From assembly GCA_016124415.1 (NCBI GenBank), contig WGNS01000011.1, positions 1 through 34,791 of the forward strand: a DNA stretch of 34,791 nt. Reading direction: 5' to 3'. The position numbers and the translations under genes were made by a program. Positions 17,801 to 25,446 of this stretch are shown piece after piece (position 1 is the stretch's first letter; every line of letters starts with the position of its first letter). This stretch comes from Gammaproteobacteria bacterium. GTDB taxonomy: Bacteria; Pseudomonadota; Gammaproteobacteria; SZUA-140. The notes beneath the pieces were generated by a model, which worked only from the letters and a program-made list of their open reading frames with translations, was not told the origin of the DNA and made no database searches.

Positions 17801-19027
17801 GTGAAGACCTACTTGGTCGGCGGCGCCGTTCGCGATAGGTTGTTGGGCCTGCCGGTGGCGGATCGCGACTGGGTCGTGACCGGTTCCACGCCCGAGGAAA
17901 TGCTGCGCAAGGGTTTTATTCCGGTCGGCAAGGACTTTCCGGTCTTTCTGCACCCCAAGACGCGGGAGGAGTACGCGCTCGCCAGAACCGAACGCAAGAC
18001 GGCGCGCGGCTATCACGGGTTCGAGTTCTACACGGCGCCGGACGTCACCCTCGAACAGGACCTCCTCCGTCGCGATCTCACGATCAACGCCATGGCCGAA
18101 GACGAAACGGGCGGTCTCGTTGATCCATTCAACGGTGCCGAAGACCTGAAAAACCGGCGGCTCCGTCACGTCTCCGATGCCTTTGCCGAGGACCCGGTTC
18201 GTTTACTCCGGGTGGCACGATTCTGGGCGCGTTTCTCGCCTATGGGTTTTCGTATTGCCGATGAGACCATGGCGCTTATGCGTACCATGGTCGAGGCCGG
18301 TGAGGCGGACGCCTTGGTGCCGGAGCGGGTCTGGCAGGAGATTCAACGTGCGCTTGGCGAAGCCGAGCCCAGAAGGTTCTTCGAGGCATTGCGGGAAAGC
18401 GGCGCAGGTGGGGTCGTGTTGCCGGAGTTGGATGTTCTGTTCGGCGTTCCGCAACCCGAAAATTATCATCCGGAAATCGACACCGGTCTGCATTGCATGA
18501 TGGTTCTGGATGAAGCGACGCGTTTGTCTCCCGATCCGGAAGTCCGCTTCGCGGCGCTCATCCACGATTTGGGTAAAGGCGTAACGCCGTCCGACCGATG
18601 GCCGGCGCATCATGGCCATGAGGAAGCCGGGCGCAAACCGCTGAAAGCGCTCTGCCAGCGTTTGCGGGTGCCGAAGCGTTTCCAGGAGTTGGCCGAAATC
18701 GTCATGCGATTTCATACCCACTGCCATCGGGCCGAATCTTTGCGGCCGGATACCGTGTTGCGTCTTTTGGAACAGGTGGATGCATTGCGCCGTCCCGAGC
18801 GGTTCGAGCAATTCCTGATAGCCTGCGAGGCAGATTTTCTGGGGCGCGGCGGCTATGCGGGACGGGCATATCCGCAGGCCGGATTGTTGCGCAAGGCGCT
18901 TGCCCTTGTCAGAGCGGTCGACATTACCGCGATCGTCGATTCCGGCGTTACCGGCAAAGCCCTGGGCGAGCGCATACATCAGGCCAGAGCGCACGCATTG
19001 AAGGACATGAAACCGGAACCCGAATAG
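17801..19027 (+). CDS. cca: CCA tRNA nucleotidyltransferase with HD domain
   Basis: A 408-residue class II nucleotidyltransferase that builds or repairs the tRNA CCA end. The head domain starts MKTYLVGGAVRDRLLG and carries the catalytic pair in VADRDWVV; RRDLTINAMA and the nucleotide-selecting region EDPVRLLRVARF follow. A C-terminal HD phosphohydrolase domain shows ALIHDLGKG and HHGHEEAG, matching the E. coli-type enzyme (412 residues), which has phosphatase and 2',3'-cyclic phosphodiesterase activity. The GTG start at 17801 is supported by GGAGG 5 bases upstream and by the protein N-terminus. Confidence 0.95.
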   Translation: MKTYLVGGAVRDRLLGLPVADRDWVVTGSTPEEMLRKGFIPVGKDFPVFLHPKTREEYALARTERKTARGYHGFEFYTAPDVTLEQDLLRRDLTINAMAEDETGGLVDPFNGAEDLKNRRLRHVSDAFAEDPVRLLRVARFWARFSPMGFRIADETMALMRTMVEAGEADALVPERVWQEIQRALGEAEPRRFFEALRESGAGGVVLPELDVLFGVPQPENYHPEIDTGLHCMMVLDEATRLSPDPEVRFAALIHDLGKGVTPSDRWPAHHGHEEAGRKPLKALCQRLRVPKRFQELAEIVMRFHTHCHRAESLRPDTVLRLLEQVDALRRPERFEQFLIACEADFLGRGGYAGRAYPQAGLLRKALALVRAVDITAIVDSGVTGKALGERIHQARAHALKDMKPEPE

Positions 19028-19380
19028 AAGGTCGAATCGGGGGCATTCCCGTGATTTCCGCGCGTTTCCAATGGGTTTTTGTGTCTTGGTCAAATAAGAA
19101 AAATCAATGTAGAATCGTCGGTTTTCTTCGCTGCGGCGATAAAGCGCGCGTCGCAACGGCGAACGGCGTAGCCGGATCGGACGGAAGGCAATCGCTGACC
19201 GGAAATAAATTGGAACAATTCTCTGTCCAGGGACGTTTTATGGTTTTCCCTGCATCGATGGGTAATTTCACCGGCCTGATACAGGCGAAGTGTCATCTTC
19301 CCTCGTCTTTTCGGTCCGGTCCGAATTTGAATAACGCATAGGTTTTGAACAGGTATTTGTAGAAAGGGGAGTAACACGGA
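19028..19380 (+). other. Non-coding leader region before the transhydrogenase operon
   Basis: This 353-base gap holds a likely promoter (19086–19115) and then about 265 bases before the pntAA start. A 96-codon open frame at 19051 crosses the promoter, has no plausible Shine–Dalgarno and resembles nothing known. No riboswitch class I recognise is apparent. AAAGGGGAG shortly before the ATG at 19381 is a good ribosome binding site. Confidence 0.5.
19086..19115 (+). promoter_or_regulatory. Candidate sigma-70 promoter for pntAA-pntAB-pntB
   Basis: TTGGTC (19086–19091) and TAGAAT (19110–19115) are separated by 18 bases in an A-rich stretch. This is the best promoter-like match between cca and pntAA. 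It implies an untranslated leader of roughly 260 bases. Confidence 0.4.
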
Positions 19381-20523
19381 ATGCCGATACGAGTAACGGT
19401 AGGCGCGGAGACCCAGCCGGGCGAGCGTCGTGTGGCGCTGGTTCCCGAGGTGATCGCCCGGATGAGTCAGCAGGGATTCGATATCCAGGTGGCCAAATCG
19501 GCGGGTGCCGGCGCTAATCTGGCCGATTCGGATTTTGTCGCGGCCGGCGCCGTGATCGTGCCCGGATCCGAGACCATGTTTAACGGCACGGATATCATTG
19601 TTCGTGTCCAGGCGCCGACGGTGGAAGAGATCTCGCGCTTTCCGGAGGGCGTGGTCCTGATCGGACTGTTGCAGCCGCATCGCCACCCCGACGTGGTCAA
19701 AGCCCTTCAGGCCCGCCGCATCACGAGTTTTTCCATGGAATTGCTGCCGCGCATCAGTCGCGCCCAGTCGATGGACGTTCTGTCCTCCCAGGCGACGGTC
19801 GCCGGTTACCAGGCGGCTTTGATCGGTGCGCGTTTGTCACCCCGCTTTTTCCCCATGCTGACGACCGCTGCGGGGACGATCCGGCCGGCCAAGGTCCTGG
19901 TGCTCGGCGCCGGCGTCGCCGGTCTTCAGGCGATTGCGACCGCGCGCCGTCTCGGCGCCATCGTCGAGGCATATGACGTACGAGCCGCGGCTGCCGAGCA
20001 GGTTGAATCCCTGGGCGCCAAGTTTCTTAAGATCGACGTCAAGGCCGAGGCCGAGGGCGGTTACGCGCGCGAACTGACGGACGAAGAAAAACAGCTTCAG
20101 CAGACCATGCTCGCCAACGCCATCAAGGCCGCCGACGTCGTCATCACGACGGCGCAAATTCCCGGCCGTCCGGCGCCCAAAATGATTTCCGCCGAGATGG
20201 TGGCGGGCATGAAGGCGGGGGCGGTCATCGTCGATCTCGCCGCCGAGACTGGCGGCAACTGTGAGTTGACGCGTTGCGGCGAGACCGTGGCCGAGGGCGG
20301 CGTGACGATCTGCGGCCCGCGCGATATCGCCAGCGATATGTCGGTCCACGCCAGTGATATGTACGCACGAAACCTGCAGCGGTTCATGGAACTCATGAAG
20401 GGCGAGGACGGCGCACTCAAGCTGGATTGGGAGGACGAAATCATCGCCGGAACCGTTTTGACCCATGATGGCGAAATTCGCCATCCGGCCACACGTGAGT
20501 TACTCGAAGGAGCAGCGGCATGA
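19381..20523 (+). CDS. pntAA: NAD(P) transhydrogenase subunit alpha part 1 (NAD-binding domain I)
   Basis: A 380-residue soluble subunit of the proton-translocating transhydrogenase, which moves hydride from NADH to NADP using the proton gradient. It begins with the alanine-dehydrogenase-like region (VGAETQPGERRVALVPEV) and has the NAD-binding Rossmann motif LGAGVAGLQAIATARRLGA with YDVR after strand 2 (about residues 176–202). The RQD-type region lies near SSQATVAGYQAAL. It is only domain I, so the enzyme is the split three-gene type (as in Rhodospirillum) rather than the E. coli two-gene type. Its TGA overlaps the pntAB ATG. Confidence 0.94.
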   Translation: MPIRVTVGAETQPGERRVALVPEVIARMSQQGFDIQVAKSAGAGANLADSDFVAAGAVIVPGSETMFNGTDIIVRVQAPTVEEISRFPEGVVLIGLLQPHRHPDVVKALQARRITSFSMELLPRISRAQSMDVLSSQATVAGYQAALIGARLSPRFFPMLTTAAGTIRPAKVLVLGAGVAGLQAIATARRLGAIVEAYDVRAAAAEQVESLGAKFLKIDVKAEAEGGYARELTDEEKQLQQTMLANAIKAADVVITTAQIPGRPAPKMISAEMVAGMKAGAVIVDLAAETGGNCELTRCGETVAEGGVTICGPRDIASDMSVHASDMYARNLQRFMELMKGEDGALKLDWEDEIIAGTVLTHDGEIRHPATRELLEGAAA

Positions 20524-20816
20524 TCGAAGGTATTTGGGCGGCATTGTTTATTTTCATGTTGGCGGGATTCACCGGCTACGAGGTCATCTCGCGGGTGCCT
20601 GTGATCCTGCACACCCCGCTGATGTCGGGTTCCAACTTCATTCACGGTATCGTCCTGGTCGGCGCCATGGTCGCACTGGGGCAGGCCGACACCATGAGCG
20701 GCAAGATCCTCGGATTCGTGGCCGTGTTCCTCGGCGCCCTGAACGCCGCCGGCGGCTACGTTGTGACGGAGCGCATGCTCGAGATGTTCGAGAACAAGAA
20801 GAAAGGGGGAGCCTGA
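20520..20816 (+). CDS. pntAB: NAD(P) transhydrogenase subunit alpha part 2 (membrane)
   Basis: A 98-residue membrane subunit, the short half of the proton channel (domain IIa). Three hydrophobic segments are visible, including AALFIFMLAGFTGYEVI and IHGIVLVGAMVALG, and the conserved TPLMSGSNFIHGIV stretch follows the first. The ATGA overlap with pntAA and a 3-base gap to pntB show a tight operon. Confidence 0.93.
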   Translation: MIEGIWAALFIFMLAGFTGYEVISRVPVILHTPLMSGSNFIHGIVLVGAMVALGQADTMSGKILGFVAVFLGALNAAGGYVVTERMLEMFENKKKGGA

Positions 20817-20819
20817 TCC

Positions 20820-22190
20820 ATGGATAATCTGATCAAGGCGTCTTATTTCCTGACGGTCGTCCTGTTCGTCATGGGGCTCAAGCGCATGAGCTCCCCGGCC
20901 ACGGCGCGCAGCGGCATCATCTGGGCCGGCGTCGCCATGGGCATCGCGGTCGTCACGACCATGTTCTGGCCCGGTCTGAACAATATCGGCCTCATGCTGG
21001 TCGCCATCTTCTCCGGTGTCGCGATCGCCGTTTATAGCGGCCGCAAAGTCGCCATGACCGATATGCCGCAGATGGTCGCCATCTATAACGGTATGGGCGG
21101 CGGTTCGGCCGCCGGCATCGCCGTCATCGAGTTGATCAAGGGTGACGTCCACAGTTCCGGACTCATTGCGTTAAGCGTGGTGGGCGGACTGATCGGCTCG
21201 ATTGCATTCAGCGGCAGTATGATCGCCTTCGCCAAATTGCAGGGACTGATCAAAGGTCGCCCGATCACCTTCGGCGGACAGAAGGTCCTCAACCTCATCA
21301 TTCTGGTCCTTGCCGTAGTCACCGGTATTTCGCTTGTCACCGGTGGTCCAGGGTATGCCGGCACGTTGACCTTTTTCGGTTTGGCGCTCACTTTCGGTAT
21401 CCTCATGACGCTGCCGATCGGCGGTGCCGACATGCCGGTCGTAATTTCGCTGTTCAACGCCCTGACGGGTATGGCGGTCGGTTTCGAAGGTTTCGCGCTC
21501 GGTAACGAGGCCATGATCGTGGCCGGTACGGTGGTTGGCGCGGCGGGTACACTGCTGACCCAGATGATGGCCAAGGCCATGAACCGCTCGATCGCCAACG
21601 TCCTGTTCGGCAGCTTTGGCAAAGAGGTCGAAGAGGCCGGAGCCAGCGGAATTCAGGGCGCTCTCAAGCCGATCGAGAGCGAGGACGCGGCGATCATGAT
21701 GGGATATGCCGCCAAGGTCATCATCGTTCCCGGTTACGGCATGGCGGTCGCTCAGGCGCAGCACAAGCTGCGTGAACTCGCCGATCTGCTCCAGGAGAAG
21801 AACGTGATCGTCAAGTACGCGATCCATCCGGTGGCGGGCCGCATGCCCGGGCACATGAACGTTCTGCTGGCCGAGGCCGGCGTGCCCTACGAGAGCCTCT
21901 ACGATCTCGAGGAGATCAACGCCGAGTTTACGAGCGCCGACGTGGCGGTCGTGATCGGCGCCAATGACGTCGTCAATCCGCGGGCGCGGACCGAAAAGTC
22001 CAGCCCGATCTACGGCATGCCGATCCTGAACGTGGATCAGGCCAAGAACGTCATCGTCATCAAGCGCGGTCAGGGTACCGGTTTCGCGGGTATCGAGAAC
22101 GAATTGTTCTACCGCGATCAGACCCGCATGCTCTACGGGGACGCCCAGGCTGTCCTGGGAGAGCTCATTCAGCAGGTCAAGCAGATCTGA
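20820..22190 (+). CDS. pntB: NAD(P) transhydrogenase subunit beta
   Basis: A 456-residue subunit with several membrane helices in the first 260 residues (domain IIb) and a C-terminal NADP-binding domain III. The domain III fingerprints are VIIVPGYGMAVAQAQHKL, HPVAGRMPGHMNVLLAEA and VVIGANDVVNP, followed by GIENELFY. Length matches the E. coli beta subunit (462). It is the last gene of the operon and is closed by a strong terminator 26 bases after the stop. Confidence 0.95.
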   Translation: MDNLIKASYFLTVVLFVMGLKRMSSPATARSGIIWAGVAMGIAVVTTMFWPGLNNIGLMLVAIFSGVAIAVYSGRKVAMTDMPQMVAIYNGMGGGSAAGIAVIELIKGDVHSSGLIALSVVGGLIGSIAFSGSMIAFAKLQGLIKGRPITFGGQKVLNLIILVLAVVTGISLVTGGPGYAGTLTFFGLALTFGILMTLPIGGADMPVVISLFNALTGMAVGFEGFALGNEAMIVAGTVVGAAGTLLTQMMAKAMNRSIANVLFGSFGKEVEEAGASGIQGALKPIESEDAAIMMGYAAKVIIVPGYGMAVAQAQHKLRELADLLQEKNVIVKYAIHPVAGRMPGHMNVLLAEAGVPYESLYDLEEINAEFTSADVAVVIGANDVVNPRARTEKSSPIYGMPILNVDQAKNVIVIKRGQGTGFAGIENELFYRDQTRMLYGDAQAVLGELIQQVKQI

Positions 22191-22215
22191 GTCGGCGGGT
22201 TTTCAAGTAGCCCAC

Positions 22216-22258
22216 CCAAACAGAAACGGGAGGCCACAGGCCTCCCGTTTCTGTTTGG
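22216..22258. terminator. Strong bidirectional intrinsic terminator after pntB
   Basis: A perfect 20-bp stem (22216–22235 with 22239–22258) has a 3-base ACA loop. The GC core GGGAGGCC/GGCCTCCC is followed on each strand by CGTTTCTGTTTGG, giving a U-rich side in both directions. It lies between the convergent pntB and the small exported protein gene, so it can serve both. Confidence 0.88.
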
Positions 22259-22284
22259 TGCGATCCGGTTTCGGCCGGCGAAGA

Positions 22285-22704
22285 TTACGGTGCCGGAGGG
22301 ATAAAGGTCGCGCGCTTCTTGATCACGGTATATTGGCGGACGAATCCCTGGCTCTTGCTGGCCCCCGAGGCGACGGGGCGAGGCGTCGGCGTGATGCCCG
22401 TTCCCGGCGCCGGTATCGTCGCGCCGACAGCGGTCGACGGAATGTAGGGGGTAAAGAAAACGCTGGTGATGGAGCTGCTGCCACCGTTGGTCGTATTGAC
22501 CGACGCATTGGTCGTCGACCTCGTGACGACCCGGGCGGCAAGCTGGATCGTCGCGGACTTTTGCGGCGCGGCGGCTATCGACTGATATTGAATCGGCGAG
22601 CCGATCGGCATCAAGGTCGCAGGGCTCACGCTGGCTTGGGACGCAGCGGCGAACAGAAGACCGGTGATGCCCAGCGAACAGGTGTTGAAAGCGGATGGTT
22701 TCAT
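22285..22704 (-). CDS. Small exported Ser/Thr/Ala-rich protein, unknown function
   Basis: A 139-residue protein with a signal peptide: MKPSAF, a hydrophobic stretch to about residue 22, and a likely cleavage after SQA near residue 24. The mature chain is low in charge, rich in Ser, Thr, Ala and Pro, has no cysteine and ends in a basic patch (YTVIKKR) then FIPPAP. I recognise no family. GGAG about 9 bases before the ATG supports translation. It is divergent from the other small exported protein at 22929 across an AT-rich region, and convergent with pntB. Confidence 0.6.
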   Translation of the reverse strand: MKPSAFNTCSLGITGLLFAAASQASVSPATLMPIGSPIQYQSIAAAPQKSATIQLAARVVTRSTTNASVNTTNGGSSSITSVFFTPYIPSTAVGATIPAPGTGITPTPRPVASGASKSQGFVRQYTVIKKRATFIPPAP

Positions 22705-22928
22705 CTATGCAGGCTCCATGAGGTTTGGTAGGGGAGTACTTGATATGTCCGTTGATTTATTCGATGCCACCATGACAGAGCATTATTAAGAAAAGATTAA
22801 AATGTGGTAGTCTTAATGGCTCCAATAACACTAAGAGTTAAATCCGATCATTCTTGACGGCTAATCCATTTTACAGTGCAATATCGGCACTCGGCTTATA
22901 TTCAAGAAGAGCGATCCTGGGGGGATAC
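22705..22928. promoter_or_regulatory. AT-rich divergent regulatory region between two exported-protein genes
   Basis: This 224-base spacer is clearly more AT-rich than its surroundings, with runs such as ATTATTAAGAAAAGATTAAAA. TTGACG (22854–22859) followed after 17 bases by TGCAAT is a weak candidate promoter for the rightward gene; the leftward promoter was not resolved. A GGGGGG-type ribosome site precedes the ATG at 22929. Confidence 0.35.
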
Positions 22929-23291
22929 ATGTACAGACGTCTACTACTCACTTTTTGTTGCGTATTTACCGTTTTTTGTGCGATGCCCGTGTTTGCGGCC
23001 AACGGCACGATCCATCTGAGCGCGCCCAACGTGCTGGGTACGCTGGGCTTGGATGACGGTCAGCTCAAGAGTATCAAGGCAGCCATCGAGAAGTCTTTGC
23101 AGACGGATATCATCGATGCTGTCGTGGAATGCGGCGAGGACCGCATGGACTGCGAGGTGCGCACGGCGCGTGAATGGAGCTACAACGGCGATAATTTCCG
23201 CGAAGTCGTCGTGAACGTCCACACGGTCGGAAACACCCTGATCACGCTACGCAATCACAATGGCAAGTGGCCTGACATCAGTGTTAAATGA
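22929..23291 (+). CDS. Small exported protein with two cysteines, unknown function
   Basis: A 120-residue protein. I chose ATG 22929 because MYRRLLLTFCCVFTVFCAMP is a clean signal peptide with cleavage after FA (residue 23), and CTGGGGGG lies 5–6 bases upstream; the open frame extends 25 codons further but only by a TTG start. The mature domain of about 97 residues carries a CGEDRMDC pair that could form a disulfide, and ends REVVVNVHTVGNTLITLRNHNGKWPDISVK, which looks like beta strands. I do not recognise the family. A series of hairpins begins 8 bases after its stop. Confidence 0.65.
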   Translation: MYRRLLLTFCCVFTVFCAMPVFAANGTIHLSAPNVLGTLGLDDGQLKSIKAAIEKSLQTDIIDAVVECGEDRMDCEVRTAREWSYNGDNFREVVVNVHTVGNTLITLRNHNGKWPDISVK

Positions 23292-23298
23292 GATATGA

Positions 23299-23443
23299 CC
23301 AAGGGAGGAGAAACTTTCTCTCCCTTGGACGCTCCAATCATCGAGGGCCCCGCCAAGTGCGGGGCTCTTGTGAAGGAGGGCGCTAGGATATCGACCCGGG
23401 CTCCGGGTCCGGTGTTACCGGGGGACGGATAGTCCCCTTTTTT
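23299..23443 (+). promoter_or_regulatory. Structured leader / candidate attenuator before ATPase–metA
   Basis: Hairpins follow one another on the + strand: CCAAGGGAG/CTCCCTTGG (23299–23328), GCCCCGC/GCGGGGC (23347–23365), GACCCGG/CCGGGTC (23393–23409), CGGT/ACCG (23410–23420) and GGGGAC/GTCCCC with TTTTTT (23421–23443). The last is a textbook terminator only 37 bases before the ATPase start, too close for a promoter between them. A further stem GGCCTG/CAGGCC (23447–23463) sits just before the ribosome site. The layout suggests that the ATPase–metA transcript passes through a conditional terminator. I could not match it to a known riboswitch. The first two hairpins may simply end the upstream gene. 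Confidence 0.55.
23421..23443 (+). terminator. Intrinsic terminator just upstream of the ATPase–metA pair
   Basis: GGGGAC (23421–23426), loop GGATA, GTCCCC (23432–23437), then six T (23438–23443). Stem, loop and U-run are all canonical. The next gene starts at 23481. Confidence 0.8.
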
Positions 23444-23480
23444 GTTGGCCTGTCGCCCAGGCCCACGTCGGAGGCGGTGA

Positions 23481-24362
23481 GTGAAGTTTACTGCGGAGGC
23501 CTTTCGCGCCTGGCAAAACAAACGTATTACCTTGATGGGAATGTCCGGTGTCGGCAAGACGCGGCTGGCGGACATGCTCATGAAGGGAAATTGGTTCCAC
23601 TACTCCGGCGATTACCGGATCGGCACCCGTTATCTCGACGAACCCATCCTGGACAACATCAAGCAAAAGGCCATGCAGGTTCCTTTCCTGAGCGACCTGT
23701 TGCGTTCGGATTCGATTTACATCAACAACAACATCACGGTGCACAATCTGCAGCCGGTGTCGAGTTTTCTCGGCAAGCTCGGCGATCCGGAACAGGGCGG
23801 CTTGCCGTTGCGCGAGTTTAAACGTCGTCAGCGTCTCCATTATCAGGCGGAGGTCGAGGCTATGCGGGACGTTCCGTTGTTCATCCACAAGGCCCGCGAG
23901 ATCTACGGTTACCAGCATTTCATCAACGATGCGGGTGGTAGTATCTGCGAGCTGGATCACCGGGACGGCGTCATCGAGTGTCTCGCGGAACATACGCTGA
24001 TTCTCTATATCAAAGCCAGCGAGAAGGATGAGCAGGCGTTGATTCAGCGTGCGTTGAAATATCCTAAGCCGCTGTTCTATCGTGATGAATTCCTGGAGGA
24101 GCAACTGGCGGTCTATATGAAGGAACGTCACTTGCCCTATGTCGCGATGATCGAGCCGGACGACTTCGTGCGCTGGATCTTTACCAAGCTGTTCTACTCG
24201 CGGATCCCCCGTTACGAATCCATCGCCGAGACTCACGGCTATACGATAACGACGGATGAACTCGCCCGGGTCCAGAGCGAAGACGATTTTCTGGATTTGG
24301 TTGCGGCTGCGGTGGCCCGCAAAGAGTCGGCGGACGAATCTCAAGCTAAGGGAACGCCATAA
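23481..24362 (+). CDS. P-loop ATPase coupled to metA, role unknown
   Basis: A 293-residue soluble protein with a Walker A motif GMSGVGKT at residues 20–27. Later regions include YQHFINDAGGSICEL (a possible Walker B/catalytic acidic strand) and EHTLILYIKAS. It is not a transporter ATPase (no LSGGQ) and has no membrane segment; overall shape suggests a nucleotide-kinase-like or regulatory P-loop protein. The GTG start at 23481 has GGAGG about 7 bases upstream. Its TAA overlaps the metA ATG (TAATG), so the two proteins are made together and a role tied to methionine or homoserine metabolism is a fair guess, but unproven. Confidence 0.75.
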   Translation: MKFTAEAFRAWQNKRITLMGMSGVGKTRLADMLMKGNWFHYSGDYRIGTRYLDEPILDNIKQKAMQVPFLSDLLRSDSIYINNNITVHNLQPVSSFLGKLGDPEQGGLPLREFKRRQRLHYQAEVEAMRDVPLFIHKAREIYGYQHFINDAGGSICELDHRDGVIECLAEHTLILYIKASEKDEQALIQRALKYPKPLFYRDEFLEEQLAVYMKERHLPYVAMIEPDDFVRWIFTKLFYSRIPRYESIAETHGYTITTDELARVQSEDDFLDLVAAAVARKESADESQAKGTP

Positions 24363-25432
24363 TGCCTTTGGTCGCACCATCGAATCTGCCGACTTTTGAC
24401 CGCCTTCGGATGGAGGGCGAAACGGTCCTCGACCCGACGGATGCCCGGCACCAGGATATTCGCGAGCTCCATATCGGTCTCCTCAACATGATGCCGGATG
24501 CGGCGCTCGAGGCGACGGAACGCCAGTTTTTCCGGCTCGTCGCCGAAAGCAACCAGATTGCCCAGTTTTATATGCATCCGTTTACGCTGGCGGAGATCCC
24601 GCGCAGTCCCGAGGCGCGCGAGTATATCGATACCTATTACGAGACCTTCGAGCAGCTCCAAGCCGACGGCTTGGATGCGCTGATCATCACCGGCGCCAAC
24701 GTTACCGGTCAGGACCTCGCCGAGGAGCCCTTCTGGAATCCGCTCATCGAGGTCATCGACTGGGCCGTCACCAATGTCACGTCGACTTTGTGTTCCTGCC
24801 TTGCGACCCATGCCGTGTTGCAGTTCAAACACGGGCAGCGGCGGCGTCCGCTGCCGGGCAAGCGCTGGGGCGTCTATCCCCATCGCGTCGTCGACCGGGA
24901 GCATCCTCTGGTCAAGGACGTCAACACGCGTTTCGATGTCCCCCATTCGCGTTTCAACGAGATCGGTCGCGACCAGTTCGATGCCGCGGGGCTGCACGTG
25001 CTCGTCGAGAGCGAGCAGGCAGGGGTCCATCTGGCCGTCAGTGAGGACCTGTTCCGCGTGGTGTATTTCCAGGGGCACCCGGAATACGACACGATCAGCC
25101 TGATCAAGGAGTATAAACGCGAGGTCCGCTTGTTCGCGCAAGGTCTCAGGGACACCTATCCGCCGTTTCCCGAGAACTACTTCAGCATGCGGACCGAGGC
25201 CATACTGGACGAATATCGGGAACAGTTGATCTCCGCTTTGGACGCAGGCGGCGAACTGCCTCATTTTCCCGAGGAATTGATTACCGGCACCCTGGAGAAC
25301 GCCTGGCATGATACGGCGGAGGCCGTGGTGAACAACTGGATCGGGCGTGTGTATCACGTCACGAGCAACGATCGGCGTTCCCCGTTTATGGAAGGGATCG
25401 ATCCCAACGACCCGCTCGGGCTGGGCCGCTAG
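24362..25432 (+). CDS. metA: MetA-type homoserine O-acyltransferase
   Basis: A 356-residue enzyme of the MetA family, which acylates L-homoserine in methionine synthesis. The catalytic set is visible: Cys146 in SCLATHA, His239 and Glu241 in FQGHPEYD, aligning with Cys142/His235/Glu237 of E. coli. HIGLLNMMPDAALEATERQF near residue 37 is the family N-terminal signature. The residue that sets acyl donor (E. coli Gly111 for succinyl, Bacillus Glu111 for acetyl) falls at Thr115 in ITGANVTGQD, so the donor cannot be inferred by the usual rule. The protein is about 47 residues longer than E. coli MetA, mainly at the C-terminus. Confidence 0.92.
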   Translation: MPLVAPSNLPTFDRLRMEGETVLDPTDARHQDIRELHIGLLNMMPDAALEATERQFFRLVAESNQIAQFYMHPFTLAEIPRSPEAREYIDTYYETFEQLQADGLDALIITGANVTGQDLAEEPFWNPLIEVIDWAVTNVTSTLCSCLATHAVLQFKHGQRRRPLPGKRWGVYPHRVVDREHPLVKDVNTRFDVPHSRFNEIGRDQFDAAGLHVLVESEQAGVHLAVSEDLFRVVYFQGHPEYDTISLIKEYKREVRLFAQGLRDTYPPFPENYFSMRTEAILDEYREQLISALDAGGELPHFPEELITGTLENAWHDTAEAVVNNWIGRVYHVTSNDRRSPFMEGIDPNDPLGLGR

Positions 25433-25438
25433 CGGCCC
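25423..25438. other. Perfect 16-base palindrome at the metA stop
   Basis: GGGCCGCTAGCGGCCC is self-complementary and contains the metA TAG (25430–25432). It lies in the 14-base gap between the convergent metA and ArsS-like genes. No U-run follows, so it is at best a weak bidirectional transcription stop or 3'-end protector. Confidence 0.4.
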
Positions 25439-25446
25439 TCTGGCGC

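Noticed and set aside
19051-19341. 96-codon frame before pntAA
   Set aside because: Crosses the likely promoter, lacks a ribosome site and resembles nothing known.
23288-23386. 32-codon frame starting on the stop of the small exported protein, considered as a leader peptide for metA attenuation
   Set aside because: It contains only the initiator Met and no run of methionine codons, so it does not fit a classical methionine attenuator peptide.
23330-23470. Known SAM-, SAH- or guanidine-type riboswitch in the ATPase–metA leader
   Set aside because: Conserved core sequences of these classes were looked for and not found; only hairpins and a terminator are supported.
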